Of a stretch of 16,413 nucleotides of DNA, positions 1 through 7,973 are shown piece by piece (the stretch's first letter is position 1; every line of letters begins with the position of its first letter). The stretch spans positions 1-16,413 of the forward strand of contig RPRC01000154.1 of assembly GCA_003857395.1 (NCBI GenBank), in the 5' to 3' direction. This stretch comes from Geobacter sp. GTDB taxonomy: Bacteria; Desulfobacterota; Desulfuromonadia; Geobacterales; Geobacteraceae. The position numbers and the translations under genes are program-made. The notes below the pieces were generated by a model. That model did no database searches and was not told the DNA's origin. It saw only the letters and a program-made list of their open reading frames with translations.

Positions 1-441
1 AATTATGGCGGCTTTTTGGTGTTCTGTCATGATCCCCTGGGTCACGTAGTCATCGAGGGTAAAGATCAGCAGGGCCTTCTTCCGGATCGTGAAAACCGGT
101 GCCGGGACAACCGGGGGCAACAGCCCCTGGAAGCGGCTGCCGGTGCCGGGGAGCTCGGCGCTCAGGAGCGGCTTTGACTCGTTGCACTCGGCCCCGGTGC
201 CGGTGGCAACCAGCCGGATGATCCGCTCCGCGTCCTGTGGGGTGATGGTGTGGCCGGTGTCCTGCCGGCCGACTCCCAGGCGGTCGCTCCAGAGTTTTCC
301 GTCCTGGTTGAGCATCAGCTCGATAACACTGTCGTCGGTCAGAAGACTCCCAACATTCGGTCCCAGGGCGGTCTTGAGCATGGTGATCAGCCGTTCGGAG
401 CTGGTGTCCTTGATGGAGATGGTTTTGCTATTCTGCATCAT
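1..441 (-). CDS. trbB: TrbB, VirB11-type conjugation ATPase (N-terminal part, runs off the window)
   Basis: The N-terminal 147 residues of a leftward gene that continues past position 1. VirB11/TrbB proteins are hexameric ATPases on the cytoplasmic side of the type IV secretion channel that power pilus assembly and substrate transfer. The visible part has the family's N-terminal domain character, with stretches such as RLITMLKTALGPNVGSLL, LTPQDAERIIRL-like spacing and RFQGLLPPVV. The Walker A motif lies beyond the edge. ATG at 441-439 is preceded by GGGAGGGAAG; ATG 438 and GTG 444 are in-frame alternatives. The start overlaps the end of the RHH gene by 14 bp, suggesting coupled translation. 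The order traG, RHH gene, trbB is the standard order in many proteobacterial trb-type elements, so trbC, trbD and trbE probably follow outside the window. Confidence 0.9.
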   Translation of the reverse strand, partial: MMQNSKTISIKDTSSERLITMLKTALGPNVGSLLTDDSVIELMLNQDGKLWSDRLGVGRQDTGHTITPQDAERIIRLVATGTGAECNESKPLLSAELPGTGSRFQGLLPPVVPAPVFTIRKKALLIFTLDDYVTQGIMTEHQKAAII

Positions 442-907
442 CACTTCCCTCCCCTTCTTTGCCCTGGAAAAAATCCCCGGGTTTAAAAAACACATCTTCC
501 GGAAGATCATCGAACAATGAGCGCCCGGACTGTAACCTTGATCCCAAAGCCTCCAGGAATTTCCGGTATCTCCGGCCTCCGGCCTTCTCGGCGGCTGATT
601 TCTGGTCATCAGGCAGCTCCAGGGTGTTCGTCAGCCAGGCCCTGATGAACAGGGAGAGCGTCTCCCCAATGATTTCCTCATTTCTCTCGATGGCCTTGAC
701 CCGCCGTTCAATCCGGTCGAGTGAGCGGCCCAGGATTGCATCTTTTTTGTCGGACGCCTTCGGAAAAAGGAATTCCCTGACCGCCGCCTCGATTATATCC
801 GTTTTGGAGACCCCCCGCCGTTGTCCCTGGAGCTTTTCCAGGGATTCGTACAGGTCAGGCGAGAGCCTCACGGAACAACTGACCTTTTTTTGTGATGATG
901 TTTTCAA
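428..907 (-). CDS. CopG-like ribbon-helix-helix protein between traG and trbB
   Basis: 159 residues. Residues 8-50 read as a ribbon-helix-helix: a strand (KVSCSVRLSP), a first helix (DLYESLEKLQGQRRG) and a second helix (KTDIIEAAVREFLF). The remainder is a helical, charged segment without a recognised domain. The start is TTG at 907-905, overlapping the traG stop (TTGA, 4 bp), with AAGGGG about 8 nt upstream; no ATG fits as well. A CopG/RHH gene at this exact place is common in trb-type conjugative elements, where it is presumed to regulate transfer or assist the relaxosome. The specific DNA target here is unknown. Confidence 0.85.
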   Translation of the reverse strand: MKTSSQKKVSCSVRLSPDLYESLEKLQGQRRGVSKTDIIEAAVREFLFPKASDKKDAILGRSLDRIERRVKAIERNEEIIGETLSLFIRAWLTNTLELPDDQKSAAEKAGGRRYRKFLEALGSRLQSGRSLFDDLPEDVFFKPGDFFQGKEGEGSDDAE

Positions 908-2961
908 AATGCGATCCCCTTGTCGTGTTCGCTTTCTTCTCTTTCCGTTTCTCGTATCTGGGCCAATACCAGGATATTTTGCAGATAATCATCCTCCTCC
1001 TCGGTTTCAGCGTCTTCTGAGGCTACAGACTCTTCGAGTTTTTCTATTTCTTCTGCCTCATCCGCCTTTTCAGAATACGGCTCCGATGCTGAATCGGCAC
1101 CCCGATTCGTCCGGACGCTGCTCATTGTTTCAGGAGTGCCGGTAAGCCCGGCCGGATCTTCCGTCAAAGTGGCTCTGTCCGGCAGTTCGACTAGACTGCA
1201 CACATCACTTTTATCCGGGGAAGGGACGATCCGGCGGATGAAATTCCTGTCCTTGTAGTAGAAGAGCTTTCTCGCCCGGATCGGTGGATGGCCAGCGACA
1301 AAGATTATTTCATCCTCGTAGGGTAGAATCGAAACCTCACCCGACGTCATCAAAGGCCGTCCGGTCTCCTGGGTGCTGCAGGTCATGTTCTTGAGCCAGG
1401 GGTTCAGACGGTTCCCGGAATAACTCTGATTGGTGACAATCTCGGTTTTCTGCCCCAGCATCCGGCTGATAAGCTCCGCCGTCTCATTATCGTTCGGCGT
1501 GAACACAATCCGGATATGGCAGTTGTCCATGATGCTGTTGTTTGGGCCGTAGGACTTTTTCAGCTGGTTCAGGGACTGGACCACCAGCAAGACCTTCATG
1601 CCGTATCCGGCCACGAAGGCCAGCGCCGATTCAAAGAAGTCCAGGCGACCGAGTGCGGGAAATTCGTCCAGCAACAGCAAAAGTCTGTGCCGGTAGGCGG
1701 CTACCGGTTTTCCATCCTTGAATTCCAGGGATTCGGTCAGGGTCCGGCCAACCTGGTTGATGATCATCCTCATCAGGGGCCGGGTCCGGCTGAGATCCGA
1801 CGGCGGCACCACCAGATAGAGGCTTACCGGGTCCTCATGGTGCATCAGGTCGCTGATCTTGAACTCGCTGACCCCGGTGTTCGCGGAGACGATGGGATCC
1901 CGGTAGAGGCCCAGGAAGCTCATGGCCGTGGAAAGGACCCCGGAACGCTCGTTATCGGACTTGTTCATCAGTTCCCGTGCCGCTGCCGCAACGACCGGAT
2001 GGGTAGCCGTTTTCCGGCCGGCCAGGTCAACCCAGCCATTGTTCAACTCCGGGTCGTGTTTCGCGGTGAGCATCGACACGATGGTCTGATCGATGCTCCG
2101 GCTGGGATCGGAAAGGAAGGAAGCAACCGAGGTAAGGTTTTTTTGTTTGATCTCTCCGGCATAGAGGGTATGCAGAATGGTCCCGACCAGCAGGGCATGG
2201 CCGGTTTTCGCCCAATGATCAAGCTGCCCGGTCCCTTGCGGGTCAACCAGGATGTCGGCGATATTCTGGGCGTCGCGGACTTCGTTCAAGGTCCCTAAGC
2301 GGATTTCCTCCAGCGGGTTATATTTGACGCTGCTGCCGTCGGCGGCCGTGGGATCGAATTTCATGACCCGGTTTTTCAGCGCCCTTTTCCGATAACCGGA
2401 GGTAACACCCCAGTTTTCCCCCTTGATGTCGGTGACGATTACCGAGTGGGGCCAGGTCAGGAGCGTCGGGATGATGATCCCGACACCTTTGCCGCTCCTG
2501 GTCGGGGCAATGGTAATGACATGCTCCGGGCCGTCATGACGCAGGTAATCGCCGGTTGCGGATTCACCGATGACTATCCCCTCACCGTTCAGCAGCCCGG
2601 CCTGCTTCAGGTCGTCCACGGAGGCCCAGTCAGCGGTACCGTGGCTGGTGGGAATCTTCCTTCTGCGGGCTCTGACCAGGGACAGATACACGGCGAAGAT
2701 AACCCCGGAGATGCTCCCGAGGTACGAAAACCACAACGCGTTTTCAAACTGCCTAGGCGCATAGGCACCGAAATGAAAGTACCAGAAGAGAAACTTCCAG
2801 GGGGCGTACACAGGCCAGCCCTTAAGTACCAGCAGTGGCGGTCCGAGTTCGGGCTGATAGGCCAGCCACTTGGCGATAAACTGGGTTGAGGTCCACAAGC
2901 CCAGGACAAATACGGCTATGATCAGCAGGCTGGTGAACAGGAGAAACTTGGTGGGCTTCAT
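904..2961 (-). CDS. traG: TraG/VirD4-type coupling protein (T4CP)
   Basis: 685 residues. This inner-membrane ATPase recruits the relaxase-DNA complex to the secretion channel and pumps it out. Two membrane segments lie near residues 6-29 and 76-96. Walker A is at about 152-160 (APTRSGKGV), a conserved TDIKGENW at 177-184, and the Walker B region at about 427-434 (LLLLLDEF). The C-terminal 60 residues are strongly acidic (EEIEKLEESVASEDAETEEE), longer than the tail expected from RP4 TraG and possibly a docking surface. ATG 2961 overlaps the stop of the upstream four-cysteine gene (ATGA), and its own stop overlaps the RHH start, so three genes are translationally chained. Confidence 0.95.
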   Translation of the reverse strand: MKPTKFLLFTSLLIIAVFVLGLWTSTQFIAKWLAYQPELGPPLLVLKGWPVYAPWKFLFWYFHFGAYAPRQFENALWFSYLGSISGVIFAVYLSLVRARRRKIPTSHGTADWASVDDLKQAGLLNGEGIVIGESATGDYLRHDGPEHVITIAPTRSGKGVGIIIPTLLTWPHSVIVTDIKGENWGVTSGYRKRALKNRVMKFDPTAADGSSVKYNPLEEIRLGTLNEVRDAQNIADILVDPQGTGQLDHWAKTGHALLVGTILHTLYAGEIKQKNLTSVASFLSDPSRSIDQTIVSMLTAKHDPELNNGWVDLAGRKTATHPVVAAAARELMNKSDNERSGVLSTAMSFLGLYRDPIVSANTGVSEFKISDLMHHEDPVSLYLVVPPSDLSRTRPLMRMIINQVGRTLTESLEFKDGKPVAAYRHRLLLLLDEFPALGRLDFFESALAFVAGYGMKVLLVVQSLNQLKKSYGPNNSIMDNCHIRIVFTPNDNETAELISRMLGQKTEIVTNQSYSGNRLNPWLKNMTCSTQETGRPLMTSGEVSILPYEDEIIFVAGHPPIRARKLFYYKDRNFIRRIVPSPDKSDVCSLVELPDRATLTEDPAGLTGTPETMSSVRTNRGADSASEPYSEKADEAEEIEKLEESVASEDAETEEEDDYLQNILVLAQIRETEREESEHDKGIAF

Positions 2962-3140
2962 GGATCATCCTCCTCTTGGCATTCCCGGAAAAGTTCGTCG
3001 TCTTTCGAAACCACGGTAAGAAGCTCTCCGCACTCGGGGCAGCAGTTTTCCTGGTACGGAACCGCTTTAATGCTGATTTTCATGGTGCAGCCAGTGCAGG
3101 TAAGTTTCTTGTCCGGCCAGAAATTGACGACGTTAGGCAT
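2958..3140 (-). CDS. Small four-cysteine (zinc-ribbon-like) protein between relaxase and traG
   Basis: 60 residues with two Cys pairs, CTGC at 15-18 and CCPEC at 33-37, about 16 residues apart, a typical zinc-ribbon arrangement. The C-terminus is acidic (ECQEEDDP). ATG at 3140 has AAAGGA 7 nt upstream, the gene starts 16 bp after the relaxase stop, and its end overlaps the traG start by 4 bp. This packing supports it as a real operon member. No family was recognised; a role in the relaxase to coupling-protein handover is only suggested by position. Confidence 0.75.
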   Translation of the reverse strand: MPNVVNFWPDKKLTCTGCTMKISIKAVPYQENCCPECGELLTVVSKDDELFRECQEEDDP

Positions 3141-3156
3141 GTTTTTATCCTTTCCG

Positions 3157-4962
3157 TTACCGCTCGCGGTCCTTGTCTATAGGCGCTGTTTTCATATCTT
3201 TCTGGAGCAGAGACTTGTTCAACTTCTCCAGAAAGTCACGCTTCAAGGTGATTCCCTGCGCTGTTTTAGAGGCGATCCCCAGGTGTAGAAGTGTTTCAAT
3301 TCTTCGTTCTTTCGCCCGGTTCAGTTCCTGGTTGAAGCTGCTCCCTGAAAAATCGCCGCACGGTACTCTCCCGGCCGCAAGCTCCCTGTCGAGCCAGGTC
3401 GGAGTCGTCGAGGTAATCTGAGCATCAAGATCAGCCGCCGATTCAAGCGTGACTTTAAGGTGTTTCTCGCCGTGCTCCTGAAGGTGTATTTGCAGGTCAG
3501 CCGGGATGCTCCAGGAGTTCTCCCCTACCCTTTTGACTACGCCACGTCGTTCCAGGGCCTGCAGTCTTTTATGGTAATTCTCCAGGTATTTTTCGACCGT
3601 GACGCCTTCGGGCAGACGGTACTTGTTGACCTGCAGCCGGTGCTTTTCCCGGCTGTAGATGCCGTCATTGGCCGCCGCTAGTTCCAGGATCTTTTGATCG
3701 GAAACACGTAACTCTTCTGTTCTGCCGCTGATCGAAACCGTGACGATTGCTCCCGGCTTTGCCTCCCGGCCTGGGGTCTCTGCTTTTTGCGAAAGCGGCA
3801 CGTAATAAACCCGGTTGTCGGTCGCCGATACCACCAGGTATTTCTTGTCATGCAGCTCGTCGGCAAGCCCACTCGCCACAACCACGCCGGTAATGCTTTG
3901 CCGGTCTGTATGCTGTGGATCGAAGATCTGTTTTTCCTGATTATTGCCCACGGAAAGACTCTGGTGCATGGTCTTGATGATGTCGTTTTTCATGCCTAAC
4001 TCACGCAGGGTCTTTTCAAAATCCTCCTGCAATTTCCAGACACCGGGCTTGATCTCTCCGGCCAGCTGCAGAGATTCCAAAAACTTCAATCGCTGCAGCT
4101 GTACCACTCTTTTGAATTCCGTGCAGCCGTTTCCTCGTCCAGAAGCTACGCGCAGATCGATGGCGTTATCCGGACTTTTCGTGGCAATTGTTTTCAATTC
4201 ACGATCAAGGTGTGTGAAGGCCTGCCGTGCAATCTCTCGCGTTATTCCGTTTTTGATTTCCAGTTCCGTGCGGAGTCCCAGGTGCTCGTTCGCGATCTCC
4301 CGGGCCCGGTTGCGGACACCGTTTGCTATGTAATCCCTGCTGATGACAAGGTCTTTTCCGTCTTCGGAAACGCCCCTGATGATGATGTGGGCGTGCGGGG
4401 TATCGGTGTTGAAATGGTTTACCGCAAGGGAGTCAAGCCGTGTTCCGAGGTCGCTTTCCAGCTGAGCTACCAGGTCTCGCGTGTAGCTGGTGAGGTCAAG
4501 GTTTTGGGAGTTTTCCGGGGAAACAATGAAGCGGAAATGATGCCGGTCTCCCGCCGCTTTCTGCTGCCACTCGTCAAGTAAATCGGCGTCAAGGCTGCCT
4601 GCCTTGTTGTAGATCTTCGGCTGATTCTGATCAATTCCTTCGACACCTTTTCGAGTAAAATAACTGCAATGGTCTTGCAGGGATTTGAGCCCGTTTTTTG
4701 CCGAGATATGGCGCACTATCCGGGATTTGACGATGACGCGTTGCGAGGCTTCCGACGCGTTTCTGACAAACCGGTGTTTTCCGGTATGACGCCGGGACGC
4801 TTGCTTGACGGTGCGCACCATCTCCCGTAGAAACAGGGCACTGGCGGACGTTTTGTAGTGCAGACCGGCGTCACTTGTGACGCGTTTTTTGGTTCTGCCG
4901 AGACTGATGGTGATGTCTGAATTATCTTCAGGTTTTTCATGGATTTTAATAATTCTGGGCAT
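3157..4962 (-). CDS. MOBP-type relaxase with DUF3363 C-terminal domain
   Basis: 601 residues. It nicks one strand at oriT, stays linked to the 5' end and leads it into the recipient. The candidate catalytic tyrosine is Tyr101 (HCSYFTRKG), and the metal-binding motif III is at 183-192 (HFNTDTPHAH), with three histidines as in VirD2/RP4 TraI-type enzymes. From about residue 260 the protein matches the DUF3363 extension, including TPTWLDRELAAG near residue 515. The N-terminus carries a basic stretch (KKRVTS, RRHTGKHRFVR). ATG 4962 has AAGGGG 7 nt upstream. The candidate oriT lies immediately upstream, as expected for cis-acting relaxases. Confidence 0.93.
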   Translation of the reverse strand: MPRIIKIHEKPEDNSDITISLGRTKKRVTSDAGLHYKTSASALFLREMVRTVKQASRRHTGKHRFVRNASEASQRVIVKSRIVRHISAKNGLKSLQDHCSYFTRKGVEGIDQNQPKIYNKAGSLDADLLDEWQQKAAGDRHHFRFIVSPENSQNLDLTSYTRDLVAQLESDLGTRLDSLAVNHFNTDTPHAHIIIRGVSEDGKDLVISRDYIANGVRNRAREIANEHLGLRTELEIKNGITREIARQAFTHLDRELKTIATKSPDNAIDLRVASGRGNGCTEFKRVVQLQRLKFLESLQLAGEIKPGVWKLQEDFEKTLRELGMKNDIIKTMHQSLSVGNNQEKQIFDPQHTDRQSITGVVVASGLADELHDKKYLVVSATDNRVYYVPLSQKAETPGREAKPGAIVTVSISGRTEELRVSDQKILELAAANDGIYSREKHRLQVNKYRLPEGVTVEKYLENYHKRLQALERRGVVKRVGENSWSIPADLQIHLQEHGEKHLKVTLESAADLDAQITSTTPTWLDRELAAGRVPCGDFSGSSFNQELNRAKERRIETLLHLGIASKTAQGITLKRDFLEKLNKSLLQKDMKTAPIDKDRER

Positions 4963-5042
4963 CGGGTAACCCCTTGATATTATTGCGAGTGATTATTTGC
5001 CTTACAAAATATCGGTGAGACTTTAGTAGGTTATGGTTTTCT

Positions 5043-5128
5043 TGTCCTACACGTGCATGCGTGTCGGACAACAATCAGGTGCTATTTTGGATGGATACAC
5101 GCCAGTGTAGTGCATCCTTTTATCTTGC
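5043..5128 (+). other. oriT: Candidate oriT with P-type nic-like site (nick predicted at 5127/5128)
   Basis: In the 186-bp gap before the relaxase gene, TATCTTG then C lies at 5121-5128. It differs from the P-type nic consensus YATCCTG|Y by one base. It is preceded by an interrupted hairpin at 5089-5117: GGATG, ga, TACAC, loop gcca, GTGTA, gtg, CATCC. The hairpin ends 10 nt before the predicted nick, close to the RP4 spacing. A second imperfect inverted repeat at 5043-5070 (TGTCCTACACG and CGTGTCGGACA around TGCATG) could bind an accessory protein. If right, the + strand is transferred with its 5' end at 5128, so the partition and ArdC regions to the right enter first and the transfer genes last. 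Confidence 0.55.
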
Positions 5129-5148
5129 CTTAAGGTTTTGGAAGGCAT

Positions 5149-5754
5149 TTAAAGGCCATTGAGCTCCCCTGCCCTGGTTGTGCCGGGGAAGAAAAGCATG
5201 GCTCCGTCGGCGGTGAATATGCACTCGTTGGGTTGCTTGCTTTTTGAAGCTTGGGGCGCCTTGGCCGGCGGCGGATTGGAGACGGCGACGCGGTACGGTG
5301 CTCCTGCTGCTTTCAGGATTTTATTGACGTACCCCGGGCCTCTCCAGGCGGAGCCGGTGTTGTATGCTGAAAGGGCTTTGAAGAGCACGAGGTACTTGTC
5401 TTCGCCGGTGTTGTTCCGGCGGTAGAAATCGGCCAGGATGGTGGTGCCGATGGTGATGTTGCGGCAGGGTTCGAAGATTTCCTCCAGGGTAAATTTCATG
5501 GTTTTAAGGTGGCAGCTGTTGACCTGCATCAGACCCATGTCCAGGTTGTGCCCTTGCGCAAGGAGGTCGGCTGCCATGTGGACGGCTGCTTGCTTTGATT
5601 TCGGAGCGAAGCTTTTCTTCAAGGTATTGTCGCCGATGGCGTAGGGGTTCCCTCCGCTCTCGACCCGGATGATCGCCTGTGTGGTTGACGGAGCAACGGC
5701 GGGGCCGCATTGGCTGCACAAGGACGTGATAAGCAGCAGGCTTCCTACTATCAT
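5149..5754 (-). CDS. VirB1-like lytic transglycosylase
   Basis: 201 residues. It opens peptidoglycan locally so that the secretion channel can be built. A signal peptide covers about residues 1-20. The SLT fold is visible: catalytic Glu32 in IIRVESGGNPYAIG, the GLMQVN strand at 74-79, and ALSAYNTGSAWRGPGYV at 128-143. The C-terminal 45 residues are a Pro/Ala/Lys-rich tail (NPPPAKAPQASKSKQ). Four cysteines (13, 16, 81, 97) could form disulfides in the periplasm. ATG 5754 overlaps the upstream peptidase stop (ATGA) and has GGGGAG close upstream. Confidence 0.92.
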   Translation of the reverse strand: MIVGSLLLITSLCSQCGPAVAPSTTQAIIRVESGGNPYAIGDNTLKKSFAPKSKQAAVHMAADLLAQGHNLDMGLMQVNSCHLKTMKFTLEEIFEPCRNITIGTTILADFYRRNNTGEDKYLVLFKALSAYNTGSAWRGPGYVNKILKAAGAPYRVAVSNPPPAKAPQASKSKQPNECIFTADGAMLFFPGTTRAGELNGL

Positions 5755-6290
5755 TCTTCTCCCCTCCCCTCTTCCTTAAAGGTCAGCACCGGACGGACCG
5801 TGCCGATGATCAGCGAGACCGGGACATCACCAAAATACCGACCGTCAAAGGAAGTCTTCAGGCCGGTGGCGATGGCCAGGATATGATTTTCTCGCACTGT
5901 CCGGCAGCCCCTGAGAACCGGCAAGGAACGCCCCCGGCTGTCAACGGCGTACACCGGGCCGATCTGCTTGCCGTTCAGGGTGAGATTCTTTTCTGAAACG
6001 CAGAAGGTATCTCCCGGCAGGCCTGCCACTGTCTTGAACAGCGGCCAGCCCGTGGGCAGCCATTTTCTTCCGTACAGGTATTTTTCATAGCCTGGCGGGC
6101 ACTTCAGCAGGACCATATCTCCCCGGTTCAATGGCTGGTGCAACGTTTCCCTTGTGTAGAGACCGACCGGCTCGCTTTCGGACAGGTTCAGCCAGTAGCG
6201 GGGGCCGATCAGCAACCTGGTTGACTCGATCACTAGGAGGATGACGAAGACCGTTAGCATGATTTTCAAAGGCCGCGTGTTGATGTTCAT
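5751..6290 (-). CDS. traF: TraF-type S26 peptidase
   Basis: 179 residues. TraF of RP4 is a signal-peptidase-like enzyme needed to mature and cyclise the pilin TrbC. An N-terminal membrane anchor covers about 8-28. The catalytic Ser is expected at 39 (SESEPVGLY) and Lys at 86 (FKTVAGLPGD). SFDGRYFGDVP at 147-157 is the conserved last box with Asp149. Length and box spacing fit the conjugative TraF branch rather than housekeeping LepB. It overlaps both neighbours by 4 bp. Confidence 0.92.
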   Translation of the reverse strand: MNINTRPLKIMLTVFVILLVIESTRLLIGPRYWLNLSESEPVGLYTRETLHQPLNRGDMVLLKCPPGYEKYLYGRKWLPTGWPLFKTVAGLPGDTFCVSEKNLTLNGKQIGPVYAVDSRGRSLPVLRGCRTVRENHILAIATGLKTSFDGRYFGDVPVSLIIGTVRPVLTFKEEGRGEE

Positions 6291-6763
6291 GTCGCCTTGT
6301 TCCTCACATACTCTAGTACCGGTCCGTAAGGTTCGTGCGGAGCTCGCGGCTCAAGGCCGTTCTTCAGGCTGTAGTGTGCGGCCTGGAAATACTCCGGAGC
6401 CAATACGGCGGGATCCTCCACGTCCGCTTGGAGTCGCTCCAACCAGGCGAGAGCCCTGACCACCCTCCCCTTCCCTCGTGCCGACAGGAGGATCTCTGCT
6501 CCGGGCGTAATCTGGGGAATTCTGTTCGCCCTTTCACCCGGCCAGACTGTCCTCAAAATGTAGAGCATCCAGAACACGGTGCCGTAGTCATTCGCGGCCC
6601 ACAGTTCCAGCGCAAACAGACTGTCAGGTTTGAAATAGACATTTCTTTTGCTCGCTCCAGCAGAGAAGTGCAGAGCTTCGCTGCGGACCGGGGTTCCGAA
6701 GAGGAGCTTCGCGTTCCGGCTCTTTTCTTCATATAGCAGTTGTACCTCTGTAAGAAAGTCCAT
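6287..6763 (-). CDS. DUF2840 family conjugation-associated protein
   Basis: 158 residues matching the DUF2840 pattern, including LELWAANDYGTVFWMLYILR at about 52-71, ITPGAEILL and a C-terminal GLEPRAPHEPYG. The biochemical function is unknown; the family is found directly before traF in many trb-type elements, exactly as here. It ends with a 4-bp overlap onto traF. The ATG at 6763 has no clear Shine-Dalgarno sequence, so the first gene of the operon may be translated inefficiently or need another signal. An internal start would remove the family's conserved N-terminus, so 6763 is kept. Confidence 0.85.
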   Translation of the reverse strand: MDFLTEVQLLYEEKSRNAKLLFGTPVRSEALHFSAGASKRNVYFKPDSLFALELWAANDYGTVFWMLYILRTVWPGERANRIPQITPGAEILLSARGKGRVVRALAWLERLQADVEDPAVLAPEYFQAAHYSLKNGLEPRAPHEPYGPVLEYVRNKAT

Positions 6764-6934
6764 ATTTAAGTATTTATCAAGTAAAATTTTCTAATGCAAC
6801 AGTTTGTATTATTCCCGGGGTGGTGCTTATATTTGAAGCGATTTGCTAAAGTGATTGATTTGACAAAAGAGATTTCAGTATTTCAAACAAAATGGTGCGG
6901 GTTTTACACAGGCAGTGTTGGTAAGTGAGGGAGC

Positions 6935-6967
6935 ACGGGAAAGCCGCTTAGGACGGGGCTTTCCCGT
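6935..6967. terminator. 11-bp perfect hairpin in the 6764-7156 intergenic region (terminator or attenuator)
   Basis: ACGGGAAAGCC at 6935-6945 pairs perfectly with GGCTTTCCCGT at 6957-6967 around an 11-nt loop. It lacks a strict T-run on either side. It lies between the predicted leftward transfer promoter (about 7016-7044) and the first transfer gene at 6763, so it could attenuate the operon. It could also end leftward transcription of the 7157-7540 gene. The rest of this 393-bp gap shows no credible gene. Confidence 0.5.
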
Positions 6968-6984
6968 AACAGTTGATTTATATT

Positions 6985-7006
6985 ATTTATTTATCGATAA
7001 ATAAAT
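6985..7006. promoter_or_regulatory. Palindromic operator, copy 1 (before the transfer operon)
   Basis: Perfect 22-bp palindrome with core TTATTTATCGATAAATAA at 6987-7004. It lies just downstream of the predicted transcription start of the leftward transfer operon, a classic repressor position. It is one of ten copies of TTATTTATNNATAAATAA in the window. Confidence 0.7.
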
Positions 7007-7015
7007 GATGGTGTC

Positions 7016-7044
7016 ATTATATGACCAGATTCAGTCTAGAACAA
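7016..7044 (-). promoter_or_regulatory. Predicted leftward promoter of the transfer operon
   Basis: On the minus strand, TTGTTC (7044-7039), 17 nt, then TATAAT (7021-7016). The -10 is a consensus match and the -35 is weak, which fits a regulated promoter. The start would be near 7009, beside the palindrome at 6985-7006. The next leftward gene is DUF2840 at 6763, giving a leader of about 245 nt that contains the 6935-6967 hairpin. Confidence 0.5.
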
Positions 7045-7156
7045 TAAGTGTTACGCCAAAAGCCTGACCTTTGGTTTTTGGGCCGGTCCTGGCGCTTGTT
7101 GAAAGTTTTGTTTACACGATTATAGTTTAAAAATTGAGCCCGTTGAATCTCTCTTT

Positions 7157-7540
7157 TCAATTCTGTTTTTTAAAGTAATCATTCACAGCTTTATTCGAAA
7201 GGTTCAAAAGCTCTTCTATTCTCCCATATGGAAGTGAACTGAATATATATTCTATTTCAACTTCTACAATCATATGAATTACATCCTTTATAGACTGTTT
7301 GTCTGATATTTCAATCTGGGTCTCAGAAGGTTCATGTTCAAATGTAACCTCATCAATACGTTTCCATTTGGGCCTTGTTTCAAGTGCTTTGCCTGCAATC
7401 CAAGCATACGAAGGTGCAGATTCCTTGTAATGTTCTTTCATGGCTAATGATGACATAAACATTGCGCCAGCAATTCCTTTGCCAGTTTTATAACTTCGAT
7501 TGTCCATAAATTTATTAAACAACAAACCAATAATACCCAT
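7157..7540 (-). CDS. Hypothetical protein, no recognised family
   Basis: 127 residues from ATG 7540, chosen because AAAGGAGAAA lies about 6 nt upstream; the frame stays open further upstream but without a comparable site. The N-terminus is hydrophobic (MGIIGLLFNKF) and a second apolar stretch follows (GIAGAMFMSSLAM, about 24-36), so weak membrane association is possible. The C-terminal half is acidic and helical (IKDVIHMIVEVEIEYIF). Base composition is more AT-rich than the transfer genes, suggesting cargo. Confidence 0.65.
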   Translation of the reverse strand: MGIIGLLFNKFMDNRSYKTGKGIAGAMFMSSLAMKEHYKESAPSYAWIAGKALETRPKWKRIDEVTFEHEPSETQIEISDKQSIKDVIHMIVEVEIEYIFSSLPYGRIEELLNLSNKAVNDYFKKQN

Positions 7541-7673
7541 TAGATTTCTCCTTTGCGTATATAGTAAACAGCTTAAAATCTTGTGAAGACACAGAAAGTA
7601 GTTAAACCGCTCTTGCGGAGTGTCCGTAAGCGTATCAGAGTAAAAAAAAGCATTTGAGAAAATGCCCGATGAT

Positions 7674-7925
7674 TCAATTTGCCCTTTGCCCAATGACTCT
7701 CTTCTTCTCCTTGATGCATTCTGCCAGGCAATCTAAAAGAGCGGAATCGTAATGTTTCCACTGTGCCGGTGATTTCAGATAATTGGTGAATTTGCCATCA
7801 GTGCGGTTGTCATCTGGGGTAAGCATCAAGCAAATGCAGATTCGGATCGTGCCACTGTTGGAAAACTTACGCAATAACGAATACTTTCGATAATCATTTT
7901 TGTCGGCAACATATTGATTCTTCAT
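7674..7925 (-). CDS. Hypothetical small protein
   Basis: 83 residues, N-terminally basic (KNDYRKYSLLRKF), no recognised domain. ATG 7925 has only a weak ribosome site (GAAAGCG, far upstream), so the start is uncertain and this may be a gene remnant. It lies between two other leftward unknown genes, and the 133 bp to the next start show nothing else clear. Confidence 0.4.
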   Translation of the reverse strand: MKNQYVADKNDYRKYSLLRKFSNSGTIRICICLMLTPDDNRTDGKFTNYLKSPAQWKHYDSALLDCLAECIKEKKRVIGQRAN

Positions 7926-7973
7926 TGCTTAAAATCGCTTTCTAGCACAAAATTAATTCATTACGCTACCACA

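Noticed and set aside
459..1145. A 228-residue rightward open frame opposite the RHH gene and traG end
   Set aside because: No recognisable domain, and it lies antisense to two genes with clear family matches.
1516..2298. A 260-residue rightward open frame opposite traG
   Set aside because: Shadow of a GC-rich gene; the opposite strand encodes a full TraG with all motifs.
6985..7006. Palindromes as rho-independent terminators
   Set aside because: The stems are almost purely A/T with essentially no loop and lie at promoters rather than after genes; operator sites fit better.
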